NCBI GenBank assembly: GCA_964482025.1
Contig: CAYZVN010000079.1
Coordinates: forward strand, 1 to 13,407
Source of the DNA: UBA5868 sp964482025
GTDB taxonomy: Bacteria > Pseudomonadota > Gammaproteobacteria > Pseudomonadales > Cellvibrionaceae
DNA: 13,407 nucleotides
Direction of reading: 5' to 3'
The notes under the pieces were generated by a model. It was not told the origin of the DNA, ran no database searches, and was given only the letters and a program-made list of their open reading frames with translations. The position numbers and the translations under genes are program-made. Shown here in pieces: positions 1-7,371 of this stretch. How positions within the stretch are numbered: the first letter of the stretch is position 1; the number at the start of each line of letters is the position of its first letter.

Positions 1-33
1 CTATTTCGGCTCAGTAACTGCTGGTTAACTTCT

Positions 34-1173
34 ATGAAAATTCCTATTCTTAATACTTTTATTAGCACACTGATCTTCAGCTTAAGTTCTGTTTGTGCCG
101 CCAATCCATTTATGGAGGCGGCGACCATTGAATCACCGGAAGGCTTCTCCATCGCCCAAGCACAGGCGGCCACTGATGTGCCATTTGTGGCCTTGAATGA
201 CGGTGGTTTGGAATTTTGGTTGTTTGATCTTCGTCGCCAAGCTTTTAAACCTATCGCGAAAAACGCAGTTGGCGATTGGGATCATAGAGTGCATCACACC
301 CAATGGTCCGATGGCGACCTTGTACTGTTCCGCAATTGGGAAGGTCTGATCAACATCGTTAATCCCAACGATTTGAGTGCAAAAACCAGCTTTAGAGCCG
401 ATTTGAAAAGTGCGCCGTTGCGAATGTCGCAATGGATCAATCAATATTCCATGCTCGTTGATGAAACGGATTTTTATCACAACATGGATGGCACGCTATC
501 AAAAGCTGCAAAGCCCAACCCACTTGCTCATACGGTTCAAACCGGCTTGATCATTCAGGGCGACAAGGTCATCACCTCTGGGTTTCACGACCAAACCATA
601 AAAGTCTGGTCACTGCCCGACGGCAATTTATTACACGAGTGGAAGGCCGGCGGCTGGCTGAGCAAACGCAATATCACTGCCATAGCCTTGGTGCACGGCC
701 GCTTGCTGCTCGCCAGCCAAAATGGGTATTTGGAGGAGCGATCTCTAACGTCCGGGGAAAAGCTCTGGTCTGCCCGCCCCTGCCGCGAACACACCAACTT
801 TCATTACAGCAGCCAATTTCCACAATCACTTTCCGTGAATGTGGATGATGGATTATTTTTCTCCTGCAGATCGCGAGTCGGCTATATTGAATTCCAGTCA
901 AATAGCTGGGTCGTAACGCCGTTGGATTCAATGCTGAAAGATAAAGAAGCAGGTAAGCTGATTGCTGTCGAAACTATCCAGCACGCCAACTTAGCGGTAC
1001 TGATTTTCGCCAATGGTAACACTCTGGTTCTCGACAAAAAGCAAAAGCAGGTCGTGCAGCGTTTAAAGAATGTGCGCCCTGGCGCAGTGGGGGTGACCTA
1101 TATCTCCGCAAGCAGGCAATTATTGCTCGCCGGAACGGGAGACATTTACTTGTATGAGCTGAGCCAGAATTAA
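34..1173 (+). CDS. Secreted protein with WD40/PQQ-like beta-propeller repeats, function unknown
   Basis: The 379-residue product begins with a typical Sec signal peptide: Lys2, a hydrophobic stretch at about residues 6-20, and a likely cut after VCA (residue 22). The mature protein should therefore be periplasmic or exported. The clearest repeat is at about residues 170-205, where GFHDQTIKVWSLPDG is a WD40-type blade with the W-S ending followed by a D-G turn. Weaker blades surround it (about 50-115, 215-247, 305-340, 350-377), each with a short run of hydrophobic strands. This fits a degenerate beta-propeller, a fold used for binding rather than catalysis, and no catalytic motif is visible. 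The start has only a poor ribosome site, and just 33 bases lie upstream, so promoter and operon context are cut off. The next gene, a cupin, follows on the same strand after 133 bases. I do not recognise a named family. Confidence 0.75.
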   Translation: MKIPILNTFISTLIFSLSSVCAANPFMEAATIESPEGFSIAQAQAATDVPFVALNDGGLEFWLFDLRRQAFKPIAKNAVGDWDHRVHHTQWSDGDLVLFRNWEGLINIVNPNDLSAKTSFRADLKSAPLRMSQWINQYSMLVDETDFYHNMDGTLSKAAKPNPLAHTVQTGLIIQGDKVITSGFHDQTIKVWSLPDGNLLHEWKAGGWLSKRNITAIALVHGRLLLASQNGYLEERSLTSGEKLWSARPCREHTNFHYSSQFPQSLSVNVDDGLFFSCRSRVGYIEFQSNSWVVTPLDSMLKDKEAGKLIAVETIQHANLAVLIFANGNTLVLDKKQKQVVQRLKNVRPGAVGVTYISASRQLLLAGTGDIYLYELSQN

Positions 1174-1244
1174 CAGTCAAAGAGAGCGGTGAGTGCATAG
1201 GCCTAGTGGCTTTGTAAACCGTGGGGCAGTTGCCAGCTGCCAAA

Positions 1245-1274
1245 TTGGTGTTAACGGGCCTGAATGCGCATACT
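1245..1274 (+). promoter_or_regulatory. Weak sigma70-like promoter before the cupin gene
   Basis: TTGGTG (1245-1250) and CATACT (1269-1274) are separated by 18 bases. This would start transcription near 1281, about 26 bases before the GTG start at 1307. Each hexamer matches the consensus at four or five positions. Read by eye only. Confidence 0.3.
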
Positions 1275-1306
1275 GTGATCTCAAAACAACATAAAAGATT
1301 TCTGAT

Positions 1307-1627
1307 GTGAAACCTACCAATCTATTCGCCTCCTTACCCGACAATTTAGAAGCGGAAGTCTTCGAAGATATTGTCCGTTCGCCATCCGCTAGAATTGAGC
1401 GCATTTTATCCAAAGGGCATTCCTCGCCAGCCACGGGTTGGTACGATCAGGATGAACACGAGTGGGTGCTGGTGCTCGAAGGCAGCGCTTCTTTGCTATT
1501 TGCCGATGGCACTCAGCACGATTTATCGAAGGGCGACTACATTAATATCCCGGCACACACCCAACACAAGGTTGTTTGGACAGATCCGGATAATCTAACC
1601 GTTTGGTTGGCCGTATTTTATCGGTAG
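1307..1627 (+). CDS. Small single-domain cupin protein
   Basis: The 106-residue product is almost entirely one cupin beta-barrel. Cupin motif 1 lies around residues 44-60, with DQDEHEWVLVLEG giving candidate metal ligands Glu50, His51 and Glu58. Motif 2 lies around residues 76-89, with GDYINIPAHTQHKV supplying His84 and His87. This short cupin type is common in proteobacteria and is usually annotated only as cupin domain-containing protein. Its substrate is not known, and it could be a small dioxygenase-like or sugar-binding barrel. The start is GTG at 1307; the overlapping ATG at 1305 is followed directly by TGA and cannot be used. The ribosome site is weak. The gene ends just before a strong hairpin terminator shared with the convergent GH16 gene. 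Confidence 0.85.
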   Translation: MKPTNLFASLPDNLEAEVFEDIVRSPSARIERILSKGHSSPATGWYDQDEHEWVLVLEGSASLLFADGTQHDLSKGDYINIPAHTQHKVVWTDPDNLTVWLAVFYR

Positions 1628-1629
1628 GC

Positions 1630-1664
1630 AATAACGGCCTGTGTAGACAGGCCATTATTTTTTT
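1630..1664. terminator. Bidirectional intrinsic terminator between cupin and GH16 genes
   Basis: The stem GGCCTGT (1636-1642) / ACAGGCC (1647-1653) closes a GTAG loop. After one mismatch it extends through AATAA (1630-1634) paired with TTATT (1655-1659). A T tract runs to 1664 on the plus strand, and the A-rich left arm gives a shorter U tract on the minus strand. It lies between the convergent stops at 1627 and 1674, so it likely ends both transcripts. Confidence 0.85.
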
Positions 1665-1673
1665 ACCCATTGC

Positions 1674-2411
1674 CTAGGGCTGATATTCGTAGACTTCAAC
1701 CCAGTCATACACCGCTTTAGCATTCACGGTTCCCGCGTCTACCGGCCCGGCCCAAGCGGGACTGTCCGATGCCCAGATGGTGAGCAGAATATTTTGCGGC
1801 AAATTCATTAAATCGATTTTTTGTGTCCACACATGCTGCAGCTCGCCGTCCACGTAAAACTCGGCCGAGGCTGGCGTCCATTGAATAGTGTAAATATGGA
1901 AGTCTTCGGAAGAATCGAAACCTAAAGATTTAAGAGCCGGAAATTGTGTGGGTGTAACGGCCTGAGTTACCGGTGGCTGCACGGGAGGGCCGTCATAAAT
2001 CATCGCATTATATTGAATTTGATGCGGATCTTTTCCGAGCATTTCAATATCCAGCTCGTTCCAGTTATCCGCCGGCCAAGGGGTGTATATTGTTACCAGC
2101 GAGGAAACAACAGCGGAACCTTTAGCAAATTTCGCGCGGGCGGTAACGCGACCATAACGAATGGTTTGCGTAGAGCGAACTTCCGCGCCGTAAAATAATT
2201 TCTGCTCGCCATCGACGATGGTATTAGCCGGCGCGGGCAACAGCTCGAGCGTCATCATCCCATCGTTCACACTTACCGCCGACGGAGAAAAGAACGCCAA
2301 GTTGCCGCCCCAACTGTGCTCCATCAACTGCCAGCGCGACCGATCTAAGCTGTTGAACTCGTCTCTGAACAACAAGGTGAAATTATCTTGCGAGAGCCCG
2401 CTTGATGACGA
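1674..2411 (-). CDS. GH16 family beta-glucanase, lichenase-like, 5' end lost in assembly gap
   Basis: The readable part is 245 residues and is essentially a whole GH16 jelly-roll domain. The signature NELDIEMLGK holds the catalytic pair: with residue 1 at the gap edge, Glu119 is the expected nucleophile and Glu123 the acid/base, with Asp121 between. Other stretches that align with bacterial lichenases are YGAEVRSTQTIRYGRV, SLGFDSSEDFHIYTIQW, FYVDGELQHVW and the closing YDWVEVYEY. The family cuts beta-1,3-1,4 or beta-1,3 glucans outside the cell. Residues 1-5 read SSSSG, the end of a serine-rich linker, so the gap probably hides more linker and a signal peptide, perhaps also a binding module. 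A TTG at 2543 opens the same frame across the Ns, but it lies within the metY terminator and I reject it. The start is unknown. Fine specificity cannot be read from sequence alone. Confidence 0.88.
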   Translation of the reverse strand, partial: SSSSGLSQDNFTLLFRDEFNSLDRSRWQLMEHSWGGNLAFFSPSAVSVNDGMMTLELLPAPANTIVDGEQKLFYGAEVRSTQTIRYGRVTARAKFAKGSAVVSSLVTIYTPWPADNWNELDIEMLGKDPHQIQYNAMIYDGPPVQPPVTQAVTPTQFPALKSLGFDSSEDFHIYTIQWTPASAEFYVDGELQHVWTQKIDLMNLPQNILLTIWASDSPAWAGPVDAGTVNAKAVYDWVEVYEYQP

Positions 2412-2511
2412 NNNNNNNNNNNNNNNNNNNNNNNNNNNNNNNNNNNNNNNNNNNNNNNNNNNNNNNNNNNNNNNNNNNNNNNNNNNNNNNNNNNNNNNNN
2501 NNNNNNNNNNN
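2412..2511. other. Assembly gap of 100 Ns
   Basis: Exactly 100 ambiguous bases, the usual placeholder for a scaffold join of unknown length. It lies inside the 5' part of the GH16 gene, next to serine codons. The reading frame across it, and the true distance between its flanks, cannot be trusted. Confidence 0.97.
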
Positions 2512-2540
2512 TAGCCTGCCTGACAAATCCCTGACAGAAA

Positions 2541-2567
2541 CAAAAATGGGCCGTTGCCAGCCCATTT
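2541..2567 (-). terminator. metY: Intrinsic terminator of metY
   Basis: Read on the minus strand, the arms AAATGGGC and GCCCATTT (2567-2560 and 2551-2544) enclose an 8-base loop and are followed by TTTTTGTTT. It lies about 30 bases past the metY stop and just before the assembly gap, separating metY from the GH16 gene on the same strand. Confidence 0.8.
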
Positions 2568-2595
2568 CTTATAGCGATCAGATGCCCTGGCCCCG

Positions 2596-3873
2596 CTAGG
2601 CTTTCACTTTATCCAAGGCCTGTTCAATATCGGCAATGATATCGTCTATGTGCTCGATCCCGACCGACAGACGCACTAAGTCTGCGGAAACGCCGGCTGA
2701 TCTCAATTCTTCGTCACTTAATTGTCGGTGCGTGGTGGTCGCGGGATGACAGGCGAGGGATTTTGCATCCCCGATATTCACCAACCGCAAAATCATCTGC
2801 AAAGCGTCAATAAATTGCGTGCCGGCTTCCTTGCCACCTTTGATGCCAAAACTCAAAATACCCGAAGCTTTGCCGCCGGTAATTTTTTGGCAGTTCGCGT
2901 AATAGGGGCTATCGGGCAAGGCTGCATAGCTCACCCACTCCACTTTTGGATGTTGGCGAAGGTAGTTTGCGACCGCCAGGGCATTTTCACAGTGGCGCTC
3001 CATCCGCAGGCCCAGAGTCTCCAGTCCTTGCATAATCAAAAATGCACTGTGTGGTGCTAGCGCTGAACCGGTATTGCGCAAAGGGACAACGCGACAGCGG
3101 CCTATATAAGCCGCAGCGCCTAATGCGTCGGTATAGACCACATCATGATAAGAGGGATCGGGTTCGTTGAGCATCGGAAAGCGATTTTTATTCGCCACCC
3201 AGTCGAATTTCCCCGAGTCGACAATGACGCCGCCGATGGTCGTGCCGTGGCCGCCGATATATTTGGTAAGCGAGTGAATAACAATATGCGCGCCCAAATC
3301 AATGGGTCGACACAAAAACGGCGTCGCTACCGTGTTGTCCACCATCAAGGGCACGCCATTGCGTTGCGCAATATCCGCCAAGCGCTCGATATCGACAATA
3401 TTACCGGCGGGATTGCCAATGGATTCGCAGAAAATCGCACGGGTTTTATCGTCGATTAAGGCTTCGAGTGCATCGAATTGCGCGGCGTCCGCCATGCGTA
3501 CGGTGATGCCTTGGCGCGGCAAACTGTGGGCAAATAGGTTATAGGTACCACCGTATAACTGACTGGTACTGACAATGTTGTCACCTGCGGATGCAATACA
3601 CTGGATTGCGTAAGTAATCGCTGCCATCCCCGACGCCACGCACAAGGCACCTATACCGCCTTCCATCGCCGCGACGCGCGCCTCCAGCACCGCATTGGTG
3701 GGGTTCGTGATGCGCGAGTAAATATTGCCCGGCACTTTCAAATCAAAAAGATCGGCGCCATGCTGAGTGTCGTCAAAAGTAAAAGATGTGGTTTGATAAA
3801 TCGGCACAGCTGCCGCTCGTGTGGTGGGTTCGGAGGCATAACCCTCGTGCAGCGCAAGTGATTCTAGTTTCAT
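2596..3873 (-). CDS. metY: O-acetylhomoserine sulfhydrylase (aminocarboxypropyltransferase), PLP-dependent
   Basis: The 425-residue product belongs to the Cys/Met metabolism PLP enzymes. It joins O-acetylhomoserine with sulfide to give homocysteine in methionine synthesis, in the cytoplasm. Visible marks are YSRITNPTNAVLEARVAAME (residues 52-71), the cofactor-stacking SQLYGGTYNLF (104-114), VDNTVATPFLCRP (178-190), and SLTKYIGGHG (201-210), where Lys204 should bind PLP. SLACHPATTTH and RLSVGIEHIDDI close the C-terminal domain. The length and the insert around residues 225-250 fit MetY better than the shorter cystathionine synthases. I chose the ATG at 3873 because AGGA (3885-3882) stands 8 bases before it. 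A TTG at 3906 and an ATG at 3879 are in frame but badly placed for that ribosome site. It is single in its transcription unit, divergent from the BCCT gene. Confidence 0.93.
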   Translation of the reverse strand: MKLESLALHEGYASEPTTRAAAVPIYQTTSFTFDDTQHGADLFDLKVPGNIYSRITNPTNAVLEARVAAMEGGIGALCVASGMAAITYAIQCIASAGDNIVSTSQLYGGTYNLFAHSLPRQGITVRMADAAQFDALEALIDDKTRAIFCESIGNPAGNIVDIERLADIAQRNGVPLMVDNTVATPFLCRPIDLGAHIVIHSLTKYIGGHGTTIGGVIVDSGKFDWVANKNRFPMLNEPDPSYHDVVYTDALGAAAYIGRCRVVPLRNTGSALAPHSAFLIMQGLETLGLRMERHCENALAVANYLRQHPKVEWVSYAALPDSPYYANCQKITGGKASGILSFGIKGGKEAGTQFIDALQMILRLVNIGDAKSLACHPATTTHRQLSDEELRSAGVSADLVRLSVGIEHIDDIIADIEQALDKVKA

Positions 3874-3885
3874 TTGCATAATCCT

Positions 3886-3967
3886 CAGTGAGAATGGAAC
3901 GAGCAAATAGCGCGCACCTTTAGGCGGGCCACCATCTGCGCTCGGAGAAGACTGTCACCGCTACAGT
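3886..3967 (-). promoter_or_regulatory. metY leader with possible competing hairpins
   Basis: The stretch before metY can fold in more than one way. CGAGC (3900-3904) pairs with GCTCG (3940-3944), while GCGCA (3912-3916) pairs with TGCGC (3937-3941), and the two pairings share bases. A small GG-rich hairpin lies inside (3923-3933), and ACTGT/ACAGT arms (3951-3955, 3963-3967) lie further upstream. No MetJ box or known SAM or SAH riboswitch core was recognised, so this is only a candidate attenuator-like leader. Confidence 0.25.
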
Positions 3968-4013
3968 GTCGACGAATCATACCTTATCGATAGCACAAAG
4001 TGACCCATGCCGG

Positions 4014-4058
4014 TTGAGCGCAATTTATGTCAAATGTGTATACTGCCTCACGGCTCAA
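4014..4058 (+). promoter_or_regulatory. Possible promoter and inverted repeat before the BCCT gene
   Basis: TTGAGC (4014-4019) and TATACT (4039-4044) could serve as -35 and -10 boxes, although the 19-base spacing is long. TTGAGC is matched by its inverse GCTCAA at 4053-4058, so the pair brackets the putative -10 as an operator might. The ribosome site AGGA is 7 bases before the ATG at 4143. Confidence 0.3.
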
Positions 4059-4142
4059 TGCCAACAAATAGGTCTTATAGCGCGACGTTATTATCGATCC
4101 GACAACCATTAAAATCATCTTACGCCCTAAAAGGATGAGTCT

Positions 4143-6236
4143 ATGACCCGAGAACCATCCCCGAAAGGTGTTAGCTCCACTGTGCTGATACCCGTCTTTG
4201 TTCCGTCCATTATTGTCATCGTGTTAATTGTTATTGGCGCTGCCAGTAATCCTGAGCTAGCTGGCGAAGTCTTCGAATCCACGTTGTCTTATATCACCAG
4301 AACCTTTGGCTGGCTTTACATGCTGTCGGTGGCCTTCTTCCTAGTGTTTATCGTCGGTATAGCGCTTACTAAATGGGGCCATATCAAACTCGGACCGGAC
4401 CATGCCGATCCTCAATATAGCTTTCCGGCTTGGTTCGCTATGTTATTTTCCGCAGGCTATGGCATAGCTCTACTATTCTTTGGCGTAGCTGAGCCCGTAC
4501 TGCACTTTGCTTCTCCACCCAGTGGCGCGCCGGAAACGGTCAACTCGGCAAGACAAGCGATGCAAATCGCTTTTTTTCATTGGGGATTCCACATTTGGGC
4601 AATTTATGGCTTGGTGGGATTGGTACTGGCTTATTTTGCATTTCGTCACGGCCTTCCCCTCTCCATGAGATCCGCGCTTTATCCAATTATTGGCGACAAA
4701 ATTCACGGCCCTATTGGCCATACGGTCGACGTATTTGCAATTCTCGGAACCATGTTTGGCATTGCGACCACACTGGGGTTATCCGTTGCTCAAATTAATG
4801 CGGGTATCAATTACTTATGGCCGAGCGTTCCGGTGCATGTGGGTGTTCAAATTATCACCATTGCAGCCATTACTGGGCTGACGATTTTTTCCGTAGTCGC
4901 AGGAATGGACAAGGGCATTAAGCGCCTTTCATTAATGAATATGACCCTTGCTATCGCCCTTATGCTCTTTATCTTTTTAGTAGGCCCAACCATACATTTG
5001 CTCGAGTCATTTTTGCAAAATACAGGTAGCTATCTGAATAATATTGTTGAGCGTACGTTTAACCTTCAAGCGTATTCGCGCAGCGATTGGATCGGCAACT
5101 GGACACTTTTTATTTTTGGCTGGACCATCGCCTGGGCACCTTTTGTCGGTCTGTTTATCGCCAAAATTAGCCGAGGCCGTACCATACGACAGTTTGTGCT
5201 GGGCGTAATATTAGTACCTTCGACTTTTACGTTTCTTTGGTTCTCCATTTTTGGTAACACCGCACTTCATTTAATTATGAATGAGGGCTATCAAACTCTG
5301 GTTGGCGAAGTTCAGGCGGACCATGCGATTGCACTTTTTAAGCTTTTTGAAGCTTTGCCTCTCACCCCTATTGTATCGCTCGTTACGGTCTGCTTGATTG
5401 TCACATTTTTTGTCACCTCCTCCGACTCGGGTTCATTGGTCATCGACTCTCTCGCGTCCGGCGGCGTGAGTAACACGCCGGTTTGGCAGCGTATTTTCTG
5501 GGCCAGCACAGCAGGGGTAGTCGCCAGTACGCTGCTCGTGGCAGGTGGGCTTCGCGCATTACAATCCATGACAATTACCAGTGCGCTGCCGTTTTGCATC
5601 ATTATGATTATTGCCGCCATTGGCCTGTGGCGAGCACTGGTGATTGAAGGTCATCACAACCGCAGCCTTGAAGTCGATGTACAACAGCGCTTGTCGGGCA
5701 CATCCGGAAGGGGCCTATGGCGCCGTCGCCTGGAAGGTTTAATCAGCTTTCCCAACCGGGAAGAGGTGTGGGGATTCATGATCACCACTGTAAACAAGGC
5801 GATGCATCGAGTTGAGCGCGAGCTGATAAAGCGGGGCTGGGACGCGCATGTCGCGCTAGATGAAGAACACCAGCGCATTTACCTGCAGGTTACTAAGCAA
5901 GATCAAGTGGATTTTATTTATGAAGTTCGCGTGCTCGAGCATTTATTACCAGATTACGCTTACCCCGAAATGCCCGATGAGGACAGCCAAAAGCATTACT
6001 ACAAAGCCGAGCTGTTTTTGCGTCGCGGCGGTCAGGCTTATGATATTTACGGATTCGATCAGCAGGACATTATTACTGACATCCTGAATCAATTTGAAAA
6101 GTATCTGCACTTTCTCAATATTTCACCAGGTGTTTTGCCGTGGCGAATGGAAGAGCACGATGACTTCCCTATCGTTTCACCAACTCCGCCAGAAGTCGAC
6201 GAACCGGCTGTGGATAGTCCAAAAAATAAATCGTAA
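4143..6236 (+). CDS. BCCT family transporter, BetT-like with long cytoplasmic tail
   Basis: The 697-residue product is a betaine/choline/carnitine transporter with about 12 membrane helices (residues 12-500) and a soluble C-terminal domain (about 530-680). Family marks are GPDHADPQYSFPAWFAMLFS (84-103), the Trp box HWGFHIWAIYG (146-156), GMDKGIKRLSLMN (254-266), WAPFVGLFIAKISRGRTIRQ (331-350) and VTSSDSGSLVID (424-435). The tail, with ITDILNQFEKYLHFL (644-658), resembles that of E. coli BetT, which takes up choline and whose tail senses osmotic stress. Substrate-site residues differ from both BetT and BetP: Ala109 in the helix-3 glycine stretch and Thr328 in WTIAW. Choline is therefore not certain; glycine betaine or another quaternary compound is possible. 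No bet oxidation genes are nearby. The gene is divergent from metY and convergent with the WYL regulator. Confidence 0.92.
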   Translation: MTREPSPKGVSSTVLIPVFVPSIIVIVLIVIGAASNPELAGEVFESTLSYITRTFGWLYMLSVAFFLVFIVGIALTKWGHIKLGPDHADPQYSFPAWFAMLFSAGYGIALLFFGVAEPVLHFASPPSGAPETVNSARQAMQIAFFHWGFHIWAIYGLVGLVLAYFAFRHGLPLSMRSALYPIIGDKIHGPIGHTVDVFAILGTMFGIATTLGLSVAQINAGINYLWPSVPVHVGVQIITIAAITGLTIFSVVAGMDKGIKRLSLMNMTLAIALMLFIFLVGPTIHLLESFLQNTGSYLNNIVERTFNLQAYSRSDWIGNWTLFIFGWTIAWAPFVGLFIAKISRGRTIRQFVLGVILVPSTFTFLWFSIFGNTALHLIMNEGYQTLVGEVQADHAIALFKLFEALPLTPIVSLVTVCLIVTFFVTSSDSGSLVIDSLASGGVSNTPVWQRIFWASTAGVVASTLLVAGGLRALQSMTITSALPFCIIMIIAAIGLWRALVIEGHHNRSLEVDVQQRLSGTSGRGLWRRRLEGLISFPNREEVWGFMITTVNKAMHRVERELIKRGWDAHVALDEEHQRIYLQVTKQDQVDFIYEVRVLEHLLPDYAYPEMPDEDSQKHYYKAELFLRRGGQAYDIYGFDQQDIITDILNQFEKYLHFLNISPGVLPWRMEEHDDFPIVSPTPPEVDEPAVDSPKNKS

Positions 6237-6245
6237 CCATAAAGC

Positions 6246-6265
6246 GGCAACAAAGGATTGTTGCC
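6246..6265. terminator. Perfect hairpin between convergent BCCT and WYL genes
   Basis: GGCAACAA (6246-6253) and TTGTTGCC (6258-6265) form an 8-bp perfect stem over an AGGA loop, 10 bases past the BCCT stop. There is no clean T tract on either side, so it may be a weak or Rho-aided terminator or an end-protecting hairpin. A 10-base palindrome GCAGCGCTGC follows at 6273-6282. Confidence 0.5.
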
Positions 6266-6296
6266 CATAGGTGCAGCGCTGCGCCTTAGATGCTTC

Positions 6297-7250
6297 TTAA
6301 ATTGCCTCAATCAGCTGCGCTGCCCTTTCACGCAAAGCCGCTTTCAATCCGTCCGGCTCCAGCACGGTAAAGCGAAAATGCAGTTGCACCAACCAACTGG
6401 CGAACCATTCGAAATTGTCCGTCTGGGTATCCAACAAAAGTCCGTCCGGGTGCGGCTGAAATAAAGCTTGAGCATCGGCGCAGAAAGTGACGGCATTAGC
6501 TGCGGTGTCCAGGTCGGTGTGCAGCACCAAAAGCACCCTGTGGTTCAGCGCCATCGCGTGCAGACTTTGCCTAAAATGCGCCGCCACATCGAAGCCGTTG
6601 GGGCGTTTGAAACCGTGTGACAGAAGCTGAGCCTTGCTGATACGGTCCAGACGGAAAGAGCGCATTTCCCCGCGCAAATGACAATAGCCGCTCATATACC
6701 AGCGGCCATTTTGAAAGAGCAGACCATAGGGATCGGCTTCGCGAAGGGTGGAGTCATGATTGGGCCGGTGGTAGACAAAACGAATTCGCTGCTCATCTCG
6801 AACCGCGCGGGTCAGCGTCACAAGTAATCGGTCATCAAGAAACTGCGCAGGCCTGGGCAACATTAGCTTTGTGGTTTCATTGACGGCGCGAGCTCGCCGT
6901 TTGAGTCCTTCCGGCATCACACGCTCTAATTTGGCCTGCACGCTTTCAATCGCCGGAGCGGCTTCCGCTAGCCCCAGTTGGCGCGCCGCTAATAAACCCA
7001 AGGACACCGCCATCACCTCTTCATCGGTAAACATCATCGGCGGCAATTTAAATCCCTGCATCAGCATATAACCGCCGTGGCGACCCTGCTCGGTCGTCAC
7101 CGGCACACCCATATCTTCCAGTACAGCGATATAGCGCCGCACTGTGCGTCGATCCACTCCCAACTTATCGGCAAGCTCGGCGCCACTCAGCCGCCTATGG
7201 TTTTGCAGCAGCGCTAAAACGGTAAGAACTCGAGAGATAGGACCTGTCAT
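6297..7250 (-). CDS. YafY-type HTH and WYL domain transcriptional regulator
   Basis: The 317-residue product has an N-terminal winged helix-turn-helix (about residues 4-65), with LSGAELADKLGVDRRTVRRY (21-40) as the recognition part and GRHGGYML (56-63) as the wing. A middle WYL domain covers about 140-215, including DPYGLLFQNGRWYMSGYC (173-190), where Trp184 and Tyr185 give the motif, and RSFRLDRI (197-204). A C-terminal WCX-type region follows (about 238-310). WYL domains bind ligands such as nucleic acids or small molecules and change DNA binding. I chose the ATG at 7250; a GTG at 7277 would add nine residues that do not resemble the family. The gene is divergent from a glutathione S-transferase gene with two inverted repeats between them, so it probably controls that gene and itself. 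Confidence 0.9.
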   Translation of the reverse strand: MTGPISRVLTVLALLQNHRRLSGAELADKLGVDRRTVRRYIAVLEDMGVPVTTEQGRHGGYMLMQGFKLPPMMFTDEEVMAVSLGLLAARQLGLAEAAPAIESVQAKLERVMPEGLKRRARAVNETTKLMLPRPAQFLDDRLLVTLTRAVRDEQRIRFVYHRPNHDSTLREADPYGLLFQNGRWYMSGYCHLRGEMRSFRLDRISKAQLLSHGFKRPNGFDVAAHFRQSLHAMALNHRVLLVLHTDLDTAANAVTFCADAQALFQPHPDGLLLDTQTDNFEWFASWLVQLHFRFTVLEPDGLKAALRERAAQLIEAI

Positions 7251-7294
7251 GGTGCGCTCGCAGCAAGGTTTCGTCACAAAACAAGGATGCTATC

Positions 7295-7335
7295 AAAGTA
7301 GGGCAACTTTCGTCCTATATCAGCGCTATGCTGAT
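7295..7335. promoter_or_regulatory. Two inverted repeats, candidate operators for the WYL regulator
   Basis: AAAGT (7295-7299) and ACTTT (7306-7310) form a perfect inverted repeat with a 6-base spacer. ATCAGC (7319-7324) and GCTGAT (7330-7335) form a second with a 5-base spacer. Both lie in the 121-base divergent gap, upstream of a possible -10 TATACA (7343-7348) for the transferase gene. The position fits repressor or activator sites; binding is inferred. Confidence 0.4.
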
Positions 7336-7371
7336 CCCGCTGTATACATTCACTTGGAAAGGACATTACTC

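Noticed and set aside
1225..1241. Hairpin GGCAG/CTGCC after the secreted WD40-like gene as a terminator
   Set aside because: Only 5 bp, with no T tract after it, so termination there is not supported.
2383..2543. TTG-initiated frame running through the Ns as the start of the GH16 gene
   Set aside because: The TTG lies inside the terminator of metY, there is no ribosome site, the few residues before the gap do not form a signal peptide, and the frame across an unknown-length gap has no meaning.
3874..3906. Upstream TTG start for metY
   Set aside because: The ribosome site AGGA lies inside this stretch and is ideally spaced for the ATG at 3873.
3886..3967. SAM or SAH riboswitch before metY
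   Set aside because: The conserved cores of the SAM-I, SAM-II and SAH classes that I know were not found; only generic hairpins are visible.
7144..7371. N-terminal extension of the GST frame
   Set aside because: It overlaps the regulator gene on the other strand and the control region; the ATG at 7372 has a good ribosome site and matches the family start.
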